From the NCBI RefSeq assembly GCF_022539505.1, contig NC_061508.1, positions 346,159,484 to 346,223,483 on the forward strand: DNA of 64,000 nt. The letters are read 5' to 3'. Source of the stretch: Lolium rigidum. Taxonomy: Eukaryota > Streptophyta > Magnoliopsida > Poales > Poaceae. Below, in pieces: positions 22,247 to 35,009 of the stretch. The stretch's first letter is position 1; every line of letters starts with the position of its first letter. A program made the position numbers and the translations under genes. The notes under the pieces were generated by a model. The model was not told where the DNA came from, searched no databases, and saw nothing but the letters and a program-made list of their open reading frames with translations.

Positions 22247-25200
22247 TCATTGGGCATCAAAATATTTTGAGGTCAATCTTCGTCGCAGACCGTCATGGAC
22301 AGATGCCACAGGTGACTTGACGACCTGGTCAGCATCTTCAGATCTCATGCCATTCTCGGACACAATAGGCGTACCATCTATTTGGCAACTGATTGCATCG
22401 AGAGCTCCATTAGTGCCATTTTCCTCTCCAAAGAAGACATTTTTGGTGCCCAGAACTGCATGCATGTTGCCATCACGGTGACCATTCAGATAATCATCCA
22501 TTTGGCTACTGCTGCAATGCATATCAAGAATTCCATTGCTGCCATTTTCTTCACCATAGATGACATTATTGGTGCCCAGAACTGAATGCCCATTTTCAAC
22601 ATGGTGACCACTCAAATTATTAACGAAAGCTGCTCTGTGTTGGGGCGCAATGCCACTAGTTGTGCAACCGGAACTCCACCTTTCCTGTATCTGGTCTGGC
22701 AATGCTGCAGCACCAACATGTTCTTGCTCCTTGGGTGTTTTACTGGTCTGTGGATCATCCATGGCTGCTGACTCCCTGCAACGCTTTGTGAGGAATCCCG
22801 GAGACATGCGCATGCCACCTTGGCTGCTTTGAGATGAAGAATCAGTATTTGATATGCTGTTGACTTTCACAGAGGATGATGATGGTTTGCCATTTCCATT
22901 ACTAAATGGCAACCCATCATTGCCTTTGACTGCTTTCTCTCTGGAACGAGGCCTTTCAAGGAAACCCCGTGCTAAAAATGACATGTCCCCTTTGTCGTTA
23001 CTTGTGTTGTTCCGATATGTGTTGCTGCTTGATGGTGATGTATGAGGCCTTGGATTAAAACCATGAAACAAAGGTACATCTCTCTTTGATGCATCCAAGG
23101 CATAATTTCCGAAATGTGCATCACCATTGGCAACGATTCCGTTGCTAGGATTCACAAACATATCTCCATTACTATGCACACTTCCATTCGCATAGGATGT
23201 CTGGCCACCTGAGGAGTTGGCAAAAACTCCTTGCTTTGACCTGCTGAGTTGTTCATTCCAATGACCATTTATTTTATGGGGGAAACATCCATGTCACGAC
23301 CATTTTGACTCTCTTCCCCAAAGGAAGACTTCTTTCTTGAGGGTTTCTCAGAGGTTGGGACTGATGTTTTATTGGCTATCACTCCAACTGAATCACCCAA
23401 GACAGTTTGTTGTTGCGCATTCTGTCCTTCAACTTCTCTTCCAGCTTCGGTATCAATATCCATGTAGTCAACTGAATCAATACGGACAGGTTCCTCGCAT
23501 TCCTCTGCAGAGGAACTAACTGAAGATGATTCACATGCAGAATTGCCCAATTGGTCAGACCGCAATTCCTCTGCAGTACTGCCTTCTAATAGAGAACATG
23601 GGTCTCTAATGTCTTCTTTAAGAACATGCAATGCCGATGAAGCTGGCTGATGTAGACTTTCATTGGTAATTAATGCCTCTCTCCCACTGTCTACCTGGTC
23701 GAGGGTATCCATTCTGTGCAAAGATTCATTGCTGGATTCAGAATCCGCTCGTAGATCTTCTGAAGAATTAAGAAATGATTCACATTCTACAGGCACGTCC
23801 TCTGGTATCAAATGATTTTCTCCATTTGAAGGAGGCACTTCACATTGCTTCTCCTGTTTTATTGGTTCTTTGACTGCAAGAAGTGGTCCAGGACGAGCTG
23901 TTCTTCTGCAGAGTTGTAAAGGGAAAAGGAAGGTTGTCAGACCAAATGTCCAGAGCAGCTTAGCATAGTGTCTCGAACAAGTAAATAGTGGTTAGATTTA
24001 TGAGAAAGAAGCGGATTAAACGGAGAAACAATTTAGCACAATTTGTTTTTGTTAACATGGTAAATAAGACAAGTCCAGAACATTTTATTGTGTCGCTGCC
24101 AGTTGCGTATAAGTAATACAGTACTAGTTAAATTTATGAGAAAAAAGTGGAATAGGCGAAGATGTAATTTAGCATGAGACAAATAATGCAATGATGGTAA
24201 AGTTCCATCTGACAGCTATTATCCTAAAATGGTGCAACCATACGAGAAAACAACAGAGCAATACAAGGCAAAGTATATATGAGAAGTCTTTTTTTTTGCA
24301 TATAAGTCAGTATGAATTCCACCATCTGCTACAGTGCTACTAGTTATATCTTGTCTCATAATTCTCAGAGTATAAGACATACAAAGATCAGCAAGAAAGT
24401 AGAAAGTAGATATAATCCACTCAAGCTATAAAGTACCAATAGACAGATTCTGGTAAGCATGTGGATTTTTCCTTGCCAACAGATATTGATGCCATAGGCG
24501 AGAGCACACATAACAATTACCTGCTATATAGAAGCATATAAGCACCTTGAGCATGTACTTCCTCCTTGTCGACAAACATAACCTACAAACAGAAGTAAGA
24601 TATTGATCAATTGATCAATTGATCAATTGGCATTTGGACACAAATATTTGCATGGTCATAATAAAGAAGCAAGCATGTACCTTGCAGTCATCAATTTTAA
24701 GCCAATGACCTCGACGACTTTTTATGTAGCATATATAATGACCAAAAAACGAAGCATTCAGCATATCCAGATGAACAACAACGGCATATAAATCATACTG
24801 GTCAGTTCCATCAGTGGCGCTCATGTATGGTGTCAGATCCAGCTTAGCAGGGAATGTAACTTTCTTGTTCAGTTTTCCAAATCTACCACTCTGATAATCA
24901 CAAGAAAGTATGTTATGGCACAACTTTCATGATACAACAACATTGATATTAGTTCAAACAAGCTGATGTCCTAACCTGGAATCTTTTGAGAGTAATAGTG
25001 AGTATATTTGGAGCTTGATGAACTGTAAGATGCTTCCGTGCTTTGACATAGTCGCTGCATCTACACAATATAAACAAATAGGTTAGAAAAATGTCATCTG
25101 ATTTAGATTTTGACTATCCATGGATTGATGATTTCAGATAGTTATCATATTCAGCTTTTATATCAACTCTTATTCAAAATTTACAAGTATATCCTAAGAA

Positions 25201-28200
25201 TATAATCACCAACTCACACAGCTTCACATGACATGACAATCAGGCTAAGTTTAAGAATTCCTGCCTATTTAGCATTATCAAAAGTAATGTCTCTTTACGT
25301 ATATTGAAAGAGATTTCAACAGACCAAGGGGGGTCATTATTCTGCAGATCATTAATAAGAGCAAGCTGGTTTCAGCATATGCCCAAACTAAATAGCAAAC
25401 TAGCAATATATGAAAAGAGGACCCTGCAAATTTGTGGTTACATATTAGAAGTGTACAGATGCAATAATGGGACCTACCCATCACATCTGTACTTGTTGTC
25501 CCCATCAAGCCACTCCACAGCAGTGAACTGATCTAAGCACTCTTCCAGCGATTCAGCATCACCATGAATTTCAACTGTCAAGTCCATCATATTCTCGTAG
25601 CGATTTGAGACCACTCCACATGCAGCACACTGAACCTGCACGTGCCATTTATGTTAGGCACCCTACGATGGATTTGATATAATTGTAATATATGCACATT
25701 CAAAGACAGATCCCTTAAGAATTTTGAACTGATTAAAAACAGAGCAAACAGACAGGCAAACTCATTGATTGCAAATTGAAATATCAAAATTAACTGTGGA
25801 AACAAAATAGACCTGAGATTGCAGACGACCGCCAAATATGTGCTGAATAACAGTAGTCTCTTGGGTGCTAAGATCAACGACCTTCTCACCTCCAAATTCA
25901 TCAAGACAAGCTGATTGCATCTTATCGATTGCAAACCTATAAATACAACACACATCATACAGCATTCAAGACAATCCAAGAGAGTGCAAGCAAACCCACA
26001 TGCAAAGCATGGAAAGCAATTCACCTCATTAATTCATGAGCATCTTCCTGTCTACCAATGCCAAGGTTGCCACCAATATTTGGTAAATGGGAAAGAATGT
26101 TCTTGGGAGCAAATGGATGCATGCTATCAACTGCTTTTTCAATATGACATTGCAGCTCACATAAGAAACACCAACTTTCGCGCCTTATAGAACCTGAAAT
26201 GTTGAGATGCAAAAAATTGTTAAGCATAAGCCAGATGTTATTACTGCATAATTATCATAAACCATCACTTACATTGCCTATAATGGTCCATTCCTAAAAG
26301 ATAGGCCACCAGTGGCCTCGTGTATGATAGACACTGTAAAACTACATTGGCGAAGCAACTGCACAAAAGAAAGAGGAACTACTAGATGAATAGAAGGAAA
26401 TGTGTTGAAAGCAAAGGTGGGAGCCAAAGATAGCACTATTTCCACATACCTGTTGCCACAATTCACAAGCCCACAAGGTGATGAAGCATCATAATTCCTA
26501 TCGCTCCAATCATATAGCTTTAAAAATTCATCGTAAGGAAAGATAACCTGTGTACAAAACATGTGTGCAAATTTGTTTCATCATCCTGCATTCAAATTTC
26601 TGGGCAAAGAGTATAATTGCACACCTTGTTTAACTTTCGAGGCCCAGGCACTAATGAGATGCGGCCAAAGACAGAAGGCTTCTTACTGTTGGCCTCGACT
26701 CCACAGGGTGACTTGTCAACAGTGTCCAATAATTTCATTTGTTTACACTTCAATTTGTGATCAGATTGCCAATGCTTTGACTGGCATTCTCCAGAACTAA
26801 ATAAGAGCATAAATGTAAGACAGATGCCCAGAGAAATATAGCAGCATTATACAGGATAAAAGTGTGTACAGCATATGGAAATGCTAAGCATATGAGTTGG
26901 GATAACATTCAGTCAATTCAGCCGGTGTTCATGAGTACATTCAATTGACGCAATTATAATAACCAACACCCTTGGTATAGCAGCACATTGATAGATAAAA
27001 AATTATAACTTTGCTATGGGCGATACCAAACATGACAAAATGATCACACACATATTCAACATGAACTCCACCTTTGTTACAATTAAACCAGGCATATGAC
27101 CTCGTAAACAAACTTGCGGTTTGTACTGTTTGATGTGCGGGAATTACCAGCATCTAAATAAGAGAAACTCATAAGAGCAGCATCTATTACATGATAATAG
27201 ATAGGCAGATACTTAAACAATCCCAAACTGCATTTTTTTATAAGAATCTCATTGACATTGATAGTTAAGTTCCAATCGTCCTGTGCTAACACTCATCACA
27301 TGAACCAATTAACCATATCAAAACGCAAAATATCATATTTTCTTTCTTCTACTAGAAGAAGAGACAGCAGTATCGTATTCAAGACTGGTAAGAACAAATT
27401 ATTTCTAATTCACATTATTCAATCCAAGAACTGATACTGGTAAACAACCAGCTTCAAATACTCCCTCCATCCCATGGAACATGTCGGAAGTTTATCTAAA
27501 TTTGAATGTATCTAGGATTTAAAGAAACTTCCAACATATTCATGGGACGGAGGGAGTACATAGCCTCTGAACATCAAAGACCATAGCAGTTTCCAAAACT
27601 ACAGAATTGTCATGGTTTCTCCTCAAGAGGCCAGAAACCACATTCGGAGACAACAAGCAAGAACTCTTAACTTTCTGTTATGGACGTGCACAGCCAAATC
27701 GCACAAACAGAGCACAATGACCCTGAAAGAAGACATATATCATCTGTTCTCTGCATATCCCATGTAAGCACCCGTAATGTGAGGGGCAAACCCCAGGATG
27801 ACCACTCAATAACCTCGCAAGATCAGAGGTTTCTATCAGCTAGGAACCACTAAATGACTCGCCCTAAACAACAGATTACCCAAGCATCGAAGAAACCACA
27901 GCAAAATCACAATTCACGGCCAGGGACTCCGGGGGTAAGAGGCCAAGAACCGTGAAGGATTACGGCAGAATTAGCCGCAGCAGCCACCGAATTGCACAAC
28001 CGAATTGCCCGGTAACAATGCAGGATCACGCGCATCTTCGCTGGGACGCACCAAGCAGAGCAGCAGCAGCAGGGGAAGGGGAGGGGAGGGGGGGCGAAGC
28101 AGGCAGAGGACGCACCAGTATCGCGCGCGCTTGCAGCCGGCGCAAATCTTGCTGCTGGCGCCGCCGCACTGGGCGCAGGTCCCCGGCACCTGGCGTGCCG

Positions 28201-28438
28201 CGACGACGGGCTGCGGCAGCTGCCGCGGCTGCTGGTTGCTCCCCTCCTGCGGCGGCATCGCGTACTCGGCGGGGTGGAGGTGGTCGTCGTAGGCGGCGGC
28301 GAAGCCGGCGGCGTCGACGACGAAGTAGCGGGAGGCGGCGCGGCGCACGGCGGCGAGGGCGGCGGCGAGGAGCACGAGCCCGACGAGCGCCGCCTGGATC
28401 ACCGCGGAGAGATCGAGGCCGCCGCTGCCGCCCGGCAT
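22247..28438 (-). CDS. Ubiquitin-specific protease with MYND finger (UBP15-19 group), frameshifted in the C-terminal tail
   Basis: Eleven exons splice in frame: 28438-28116, 26796-26625, 26547-26450, 26358-26273, 26193-26025, 25936-25813, 25635-25478, 25060-24976, 24890-24681, 24582-24521 and 23905-22247. Residues 11-31 are a membrane anchor. Residues 88-125 form a MYND zinc finger (C88, C91, C99, C102, C108, C112, H121, C125), its ligands shared across the first intron. The UCH peptidase domain follows, with the Cys box NCGNSCF (catalytic C199), QEDAHE, a zinc ribbon (C327, C330, C375, C378) and the His box GHYICY (H456) before WLKIDD. Such enzymes remove ubiquitin from proteins; plant MYND-type relatives act on growth and seed size. 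In this sequence a run of five G at 23278-23282 puts the frame out and ends the protein at 23269 (707 residues). Coding character continues in the next frame to 22247, which would give about 1048 residues. I cannot say which member of the subgroup it is. Confidence 0.88.
24602..24629. repeat. Palindromic octamer repeat in an intron
   Basis: ATTGATCA is repeated three times in tandem, with a partial fourth copy, in the intron between exons 9 and 10 of the protease gene. Confidence 0.8.
27461..27556. mobile_element. Stowaway MITE, 96 bp, in intron 1 of the protease gene
   Basis: The ends CTCCCTCCATCCCATG and, in reverse, CTCCCTCCGTCCCATG extend into a nearly full-length inverted repeat, flanked by TA at 27459-27460 and 27557-27558. 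Confidence 0.88.
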
Positions 28439-28760
28439 CTAATATACGGCCCGGGCGCGGCCGCGACCGCGGGGTTGTTAGGGTTGCGCGCCCGGACAGC
28501 CGAACCCCCGCCGCCGCCACCGACCATCCGAACCGAACCCGACCCGGGCCCGGTCCCGGAACCCGACCAACCGACCGGGCGCGACTCGGGCCGACCGGGT
28601 CAGTGGGTCGCAACCGCTGCGGCCGCCACTCCACTGCCGGAGCCGGAAGGGGAACCACCAGCTGCCGCCGCCGCGGCGCCTCCTCTCTCGCCCGGCCGCG
28701 GTCGCTGGCGCGCGGGGCCCGGCGGCAGCGGGAGGGGGTGAGTCAACGCCGGGTGGGTCG
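28439..28760 (-). promoter_or_regulatory. GC-rich 5' leader and proximal promoter of the protease gene
   Basis: This lies immediately upstream of the minus-strand start codon and is very GC-rich, as expected of a grass 5' UTR and proximal promoter. No TATA box is clear. ORFs on the plus strand here are composition artefacts. Confidence 0.4.
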
Positions 28761-28934
28761 CGGGAAAGGTTGGGTCTTTGGGAGGCGACTGGCGTGCTGT
28801 CTCAGCTGCTCTGCTCCTCCTCCTCGGCCATGCAGGGAAGAGATGCAGCAGGTCGTCTCGCTGGCTGGGCTGGATGGGTGACTCTTTGTTGCTGGGGACA
28901 CGCCTCTGCCTCCTACCTTCAAGGCACCACTTCT

Positions 28935-28940
<6 letters not shown>

Positions 28941-28968
<28 letters not shown>
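28941..28968. repeat. (CT)14 microsatellite upstream of the protease gene
   Basis: Fourteen CT units lie about 500 bp upstream of the protease start codon. On the coding strand this is a GA repeat, the type bound by plant GAGA-binding proteins. Confidence 0.85.
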
Positions 28969-28969
<1 letters not shown>

Positions 28970-31366
28970 GAAAAGGATATGCCAAGAGGCAAAAGAGTCT
29001 TCAAGGCACAGCTGGGTGGATTTATGGGAATGTTTTCTTGACAATGATTCTAGCAAAGTGGGTACTAGGTTTAGTGGTTTACCTTATTTTTAGTGGATTA
29101 TATCATCTGCATAATGTTTGTTGGATATTTGTTTCCATTGAGTGTGCTTTGTATTCCATATGGGGGACATGTAAAAAAAGTAGTGTTTTTTAAACTAGGA
29201 AATTCCCTTACTTAAATCATTTAATCTAAAAGTGTTATACCCCTGACTTTTTTGTGAATTTTTCTCTGAAAACACCTTAATCAACCTCCCGTGTTTCCGG
29301 TAATGCTGGCGGGGCTGCTGACTATGTTGATATACTCGTCTGGATTGCCAATCTCACACGAATGCGACAACCAGCTATTGTGGTGATTCAACCAGGTTTG
29401 GTCATCTACATTTATGCGGTTGCACAACAACGATGCATTCAACTGAGAATTTGGCGAGAATTCCAAGGTCTAGTTTCTTGGGTGTAATTATCCCTTTGGT
29501 AGCCAAATTTCTAGGTCTTTAAGTTCCTCGTATAAGGTGGTCTCTTTATCTTTCTACAAATCATATTTAATTATAAAATCATCCTTTAAACATATTTTGG
29601 AGGTGTTGCTTTTGAAGAATCTTGTTTGTAGTCGGGGTGTTGTTTTTGGTGTTGGTTAGAGTGTTATTGTTGCAAGCGGTTCATCACCATGACAAGGGCT
29701 TTCTTTTCTTTTTATCCTTTTTTCTTTCTTGGTTGTGTGCAACTCTAATGTCTTTGTTAATGCCGAGGGGTGTGTAATTGGTATCTCGCGGTAGTAATGT
29801 ATTCCCTTTATCGAAAAAACATACGGATTGCACAAATGCATAAGTCTTCAGAAATGTCGACTGAGTCTATGGCTTAATTTTGTCAACGCTAATAGCAATC
29901 TCGATATGTATGATTAAAATTTTGCGTGATCTTGAAAGGATTGTTTCAAAAAGGACCCCGAGGAAAAGACAAGGAAACTACAAATGTTCCTAAGCATTTC
30001 CTCACTTCGAGCAAGTTCCTGGACCCCATGAAAAAAATATGTCTTGCATAAACCTCTTCCATATTTAGATTCAAAAACTGGGAATTTTCTGCTTAACTAA
30101 TGGATGGGGTAAAGCTTTTGCCTCCGTTTTTTTTAAGATTCATGCTAAGATCCTCGTCATGCGTTCATCAAATCGCGTATGACACCACAAACCATGACAC
30201 TTCATTCTTAAGCCTTTCATAATCCAAGATTTAGCAAGATTTTTTTTTCTTGATCATCCTTGTACAAGAGGTCAAGTAAAATTCAACGCATTTCTTTTGC
30301 CAATCATTTCACAGTGGTTAGACGTTGAGAACCCATTGTCATGGCGCACTTGTAATACGGACCTCTTCTCCATACGTCAATGTTGACTAGACAGATTGAT
30401 GGTTATCGATCATGGGCTCATGGCTAGCTTCGACACCTGGCTAGGAAACCGAACTATTGCTCTTCGGATCAGCACATCCCAAAAAATTCTCTACATACTC
30501 AAGGAGAAAGTCAACGTTAAGATTCAGTTACAAATTAAGTTTAATAATTACTGATGCGTTCACACGTTTTTTTAGAATGGTCAGAAAATACAGGGAAAAC
30601 CTTTTTCAACAGATGAATGGCACATGTGGTTCTGGTTATATACATGTCGTTCTCACCCGTCTATATAATTCGACCACCTTCTAGCTGCATGAGAGGTGTG
30701 GCCGTGTAGGACAAGCGAATGTTATAATCGTGGCGAAGCACGGTTTATGAGAACAATTAACTGATAACCACCCTACATTCATGTGTTAATCGTGACACTT
30801 GCTGTATGTTACGCCAGGTGCATTGCCGTCACTAGTACATATCGAAATAATGGTGTATTTCACATAATCAAATAACTGCACAAGAAGTTCATGCAAGACA
30901 ATAAGTTTCACATGTTTGATGATCGTCTTGCTAAAACACGTTTTATGTATAAATGTTCTGTACGTAAGGATAGCGATGCACTAGAATGTCAGTTGGTGAC
31001 CAGCCCACCGCTTTTACCATTTTTTTTTCCAAAAAGTCGCTCCCATTTATTGATAATCATTTCTAGTAGTACAAAAAAACTAAAAAGTACTAAAAAAATA
31101 TAAATAGGTCTTAGACCATGTAGCGACAACTACAACGCCTGGAGCAAGCCACACAGGTGCATCAACGGTCTCACCCTCCATCTTAATAGAGCTTGTTGTA
31201 ATAGATAACATAAAGTCAGCGCGCTAAGGCCTGAAAGGACTAGCACATCATACCTTGGCAGGACAACGAAAAGCTAGACCTAAAACCAAACCAGCAAACC
31301 TATGAACCGATTACATCCTAGGAGATTTGGGGGAGGCATAAGTCCATGTGCCCTTCGCCAGCTCTA
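28970..31366. other. Intergenic, no gene seen
   Basis: AT-rich unique-looking DNA with only short chance ORFs on both strands. No RNA gene or repeat with definable ends recognised. Confidence 0.4.
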
Positions 31367-31371
31367 GACAC

Positions 31372-31650
31372 TATTGAATTGATGCACTAGTAAAGTTTTT
31401 GAAAAGTTTGAATTGTTGGAAAGGGTTAGGCTATATATTTTAATACTCCCCCTCAATCTTGACTGGACAAACGGAAAAACACTAGACATGGGCAATCGGG
31501 TACCACAACTATTTAGAGTAGATCAAGTAGTATGTTAGCCGGGGTTTGAACTTGAGACCTCCTGTCTCTGATACCATATTGAATTGATGCACTTGCCAAG
31601 TTTTTCAAAAGTTCGAACAACTGGAAATGGCAAGGCTATATATTTTAATA
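31372..31650 (-). mobile_element. Miniature LTR retrotransposon (SMART/TRIM type), 279 bp
   Basis: Two 74-bp direct repeats (31372-31445 and 31577-31650) begin TATTGAATTGATGCAC and end TATATATTTTAATA. On the minus strand the repeat at 31577-31650 is followed directly by TGGTATCAGAGA, a primer-binding site for initiator tRNA-Met. A polypurine tract, TTGAGGGGGAG, directly precedes the other repeat. The flanks are GACAC (31367-31371) and GGCAC (31651-31655), a 5-bp target duplication with one change. The LTRs differ at about 12 of 74 positions, so the copy is old. It has no coding capacity. Confidence 0.85.
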
Positions 31651-31655
31651 GGCAC

Positions 31656-32939
31656 GGATCGGGAGCGAGGATAGGGTTGGGCGGGCCTTTTTCTATTTTC
31701 GTGAAGTAGCCTCTATTGCACCATCTCAAAGAAGACACAAGAAAAAAATATAAAGAAAGAATGAGAGCGCTCCCGCCGGCGAGGGGCTCTGGTTTGTTAT
31801 GTCTCCAAAACCATTGGAGGCGAAGCGGACCGTTCGCGTCCCCGATGAGGGGAGTGGAACCCTAGATGGGTTTTACAATCGAATATTTCTCTCCCTGATC
31901 TTCACAGACCATCGTGTTTTACGAGTTGAGTGCCCAATGTGCATATCGGTGGCAAACTCATAGACCACCGGTGTTTTACGACTATTTCTCTCGTTGGTCT
32001 GGATGCTCTGTGCTTCAGATCTGCAAGTCGCTTCCGTGGTTGAGGAGATGACAAGGGCGAAAGCCTATCTTCAACCATGTGGTTGTCGGCGACGTCGAGG
32101 TGCTCATTTTCCTCTCGACGTGATTATCTTGGGCTCTTCGGGTGAAAACCCAAACTCTAGTTTGTGGATGTCTCGTCACACTCCAAATGAGTCTTGGATG
32201 GTGGATTTCGGGATGGCAGTCCCGGACGGTTGTTATGCGTCGAGGCGGCGGCCTTGGGATCCATTGTGGGCAGAAGCTTCATGGGGTGGAGAAGTTGCTT
32301 GCATGGCTTGGGTGACAATCTTGTGTCACTGGTGCGGGGAGGTTGTCGGCTTAGTCAACGCGTCTCAGAGGAGGCAATTTTGACTTTTAAGCCGGGGCGG
32401 CGGCCCCAGATGTTGGTGCGGGGACCGTGGTCTGCGAGCGGTTTGATCTGTGCAGCTTGGGCTGCGAGTGGCTGTGCCGTGCGGCGCCATGGCTGTGAGT
32501 GTGAGCGGTGCTATGTCGGGATGGCGATCCCAGAAGGTGGTGATGGTGGTCTGCGCTGGGCATGGTGGAGTTGTTGGATGTCGGGGCAGCAGCCCGAAAA
32601 CTTGTTAGTGTTGAGAACATTGACCTCGTGTCACATGGGTGACAAGGTCGTTTTGGCGCAGTTCTCCTGGGTTTTGTCTTCTACGGCTACGGTGGAGTGT
32701 CCTGTGTATGATCCTCTAATAATAGTCACGACTACTTCTCTCCGGCATGGATGGGAGATTGGATGGTCTCGGCGAGTGTGTCGTTCGTTGTTTCATCGGT
32801 GTGTTTGAGTGGTCTTGGCCCTGTGGCGAGTGGGCATGGCCCAGTGGTGTTTTGTTGTATGATTTTCGCCCGGTTTTCCGTGAATTAACTGGCATTTTCT
32901 TCTTAATTAATGGTTAAGAAAAATCTTTTGCCTCACTCC
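31656..32939. other. Repeat-like region, possibly the 3' part of a non-LTR element
   Basis: A GC-rich stretch with several overlapping ORFs at 31994-32808. None has a recognisable domain. The phrase GTGGAACCCTAG(N)GGTTTTACAAT at 31854-31878 recurs at 44682-44705, so both places contain the same interspersed repeat family. Confidence 0.35.
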
Positions 32940-33128
32940 CACTAGTAGAAAACAAAGCTTTCGTTCGGAGCAGCCAGGAGCATTAGTTTCGGCCACGTTA
33001 CGAACCGGGACTAACCTCACATTAGTCCCAATTCGAATGGCTATGACGTCGAAAAGCTTTATTCCCGTTGCAAAACCGGGACTAAATGCTCTTTACCAAT
33101 GGGAACGAAGGCCCTTTTTCTAGTACTG
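32940..33128. mobile_element. Miniature CACTA-type element, 189 bp
   Basis: It starts CACTAGTAGAAAACAAAGC and ends, in reverse, CAGTACTAGAAAAAGGGCC. Internal GGGACTAA phrases face each other. The target duplication is not clear, so the borders are slightly uncertain. Confidence 0.55.
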
Positions 33129-33394
33129 CCTTAATTTCAAAAAAAAAAGACCACCGGTGTGCATTATTAGTCTTTGAAATAAACTGACAAGATACTAATA
33201 ATGTAATTTATCCTCCAATATACACCCGTATTTAAACTTTGTGTGGAACTTATTGAACACTGTGTGGTATGATAATTTGCCACCTAGAACAATTCTACAA
33301 TTGTTGAGTAGACAGAGCCACACGCATGGTATATAAAATGCAGAAAACCCAATTAATTACACATACAGATTCACATTGACAATGTATCAACACC

Positions 33395-33892
33395 TTAACG
33401 TAGGTTAACCCGTCCCAAAGGGTAGCCCATGACTACCTCACCACAAGGGTAACCCATGACTACGTGGTCTTCTTCTCCACCCCGAAAATGCATACGTGTT
33501 GGTGCTACCTGGTGTTGTTCACCCTTATAAGAACCATGGCGCGCGGTCCACACTAGGGCATAATCCTGGGCACCCATCATAGCAGCCACCACCAGCGCCA
33601 GCAACGGGCCGTCGGATAGGAGAGTGAAGACGACAGCCAGAAGCTGCATGACTGCAAACATAAGCAGGAGGATGGCTCCCTGCAAGCATGGAAAGAAGAA
33701 ATATATATGGGATTAATTGGTGTACGTAGCTAGCTAACGTTGGGCAGAAAACGTAGTTAATCAATCAGCAAATGAGATTTGTGAATGACGATGACGTACG
33801 CAGACCATGCAAGACCACGACGGCTCCTTCGACTGTACGGCGGCGCCGCCGCCTTTCTCAAGGTCCATGGAGGAGCTGGAATACCTCGCCAT
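33395..33892 (-). CDS. Two-exon gene for a small single-pass membrane protein (125 aa)
   Basis: Exon 1 is 33892-33800, ending before GTACGT. Exon 2 is 33679-33395, starting after TTGCAG and ending in TAA. Both junctions are phase 0. Exon 1 encodes a soluble Ser/Gly-rich N-terminus (MARYSSSSMDLEKGGG). Exon 2 opens with a strongly hydrophobic helix, GAILLLMFAVMQLLAVVFTLL, and a second weaker hydrophobic patch, LLALVVAAMMG. The tail contains a doubled VVMGYP motif. The ATG context (GGGCATGG) is acceptable, and an AT-rich ATAATAAAAG lies about 90 bp upstream as a possible TATA box. I do not recognise the family. The consistent splice sites and membrane helix support a real gene, but it could be a decayed copy. 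Confidence 0.5.
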
Positions 33893-33989
33893 GCCCACCG
33901 GTCGGATGTTTGGATCCTGATCTCTCTCCCGTTCTCTGCTTCCACGAACGAACGATTCAGCCTGCCCCGTATATGCTTTTATTATGATC

Positions 33990-35005
33990 GATCGGTCGAT
34001 CCAAGCTTCATGTACTAGCTGTAGCTAGAATTCTAGTCGTACTCGGACAGCCCCTCCGTTCCGTATCCGATTGGGACTCCCGGATCTGTGCGTCAGTCCC
34101 ACGTGCCTTTGGCCGTAATCGGCTTTCTTCATAGCAATGAACAGAATTACAGAACGCTGAGCCTCCCCTGGAGCAAAGCGTAGATCGGGATGAGACGTGG
34201 AGCCATGGATCATCCGGAGGATTCAAAGCATTTTCCATTACACAACAAAGACCTAACAACATACGGAACGGGATGCATTAAGGGACATTTTGAGTAACTT
34301 AAGAGTTAGGACAAGTGCCCCAGTAACAATTGTTTGTATTGCCATGCATCCGTACCAGATTCCCATAATCAGTCATCCAAAAATGTATCCAAAACAGCAT
34401 TACAATCCCATCCACCATGTACCGCAGATTCATACTGACATATCTATCTGACACCGCTGGGTGCTAATTCGAAATAGCACATGCTCCTGGGTGCCAATTC
34501 ACGTTACTATCATATTTTCGGTAGAAAAAACAATATGTGAACTTTATCTATATGTATTTTACGAATCTGCAAAAAATCAACGTGAAATACCTAGTATTTT
34601 AGGCTACACAAAAATGAAAAAATCTGGAAATTTGAAAAGTTGCACGGTTCTTGTGATCTACAAATGCCAATTTTTAAGTACCCACAATACACATTAATTC
34701 ACACTGGGTTTTTGCACACGCAAAGACTAAATAATTTTTTACATGTCATTTTTTATGGAATTTTTTTTGAAACTTTGAAGTGTTGTTTTTTAAAAAAATT
34801 CTTCAAAATCCAGGCGACATGTAGCCCAAGCTCCAAAAAGCTGCATTCATTTTAGCCCTCTTTTAATGAAGTTCACACGCTATAATACTCCCTTCCCCAT
34901 TCATGAGTGCAGAAGGTGTACTCTTTTATTCCCTCAAGCCGCACATGCATCAATAATCTAAGTTTTATGTTCAAGTGGAAGTTGATGATTTGGCATCATA
35001 TAAAT
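33990..35005. other. Intergenic, no gene seen
   Basis: Only short chance ORFs. Nothing recognised. Confidence 0.35.
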
Positions 35006-35009
35006 ACTA

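Noticed and set aside
27952..28881. 309-residue plus-strand ORF rich in Arg
   Set aside because: Antisense to exon 1 and the leader of the ubiquitin protease; an artefact of very high GC content.
31534..31576. Possible tRNA gene or tRNA-derived SINE (GGTTTGAACTTGAGACC near a GATACCA)
   Set aside because: No cloverleaf can be formed. The signal is explained by the tRNA-Met primer-binding site of the miniature LTR element.
31994..32808. Two overlapping plus-strand ORFs of 129 and 204 residues
   Set aside because: No domain, no splice partners, and the region shares short repeated phrases with 44.5-44.7 kb, so it is more likely interspersed repeat than gene.
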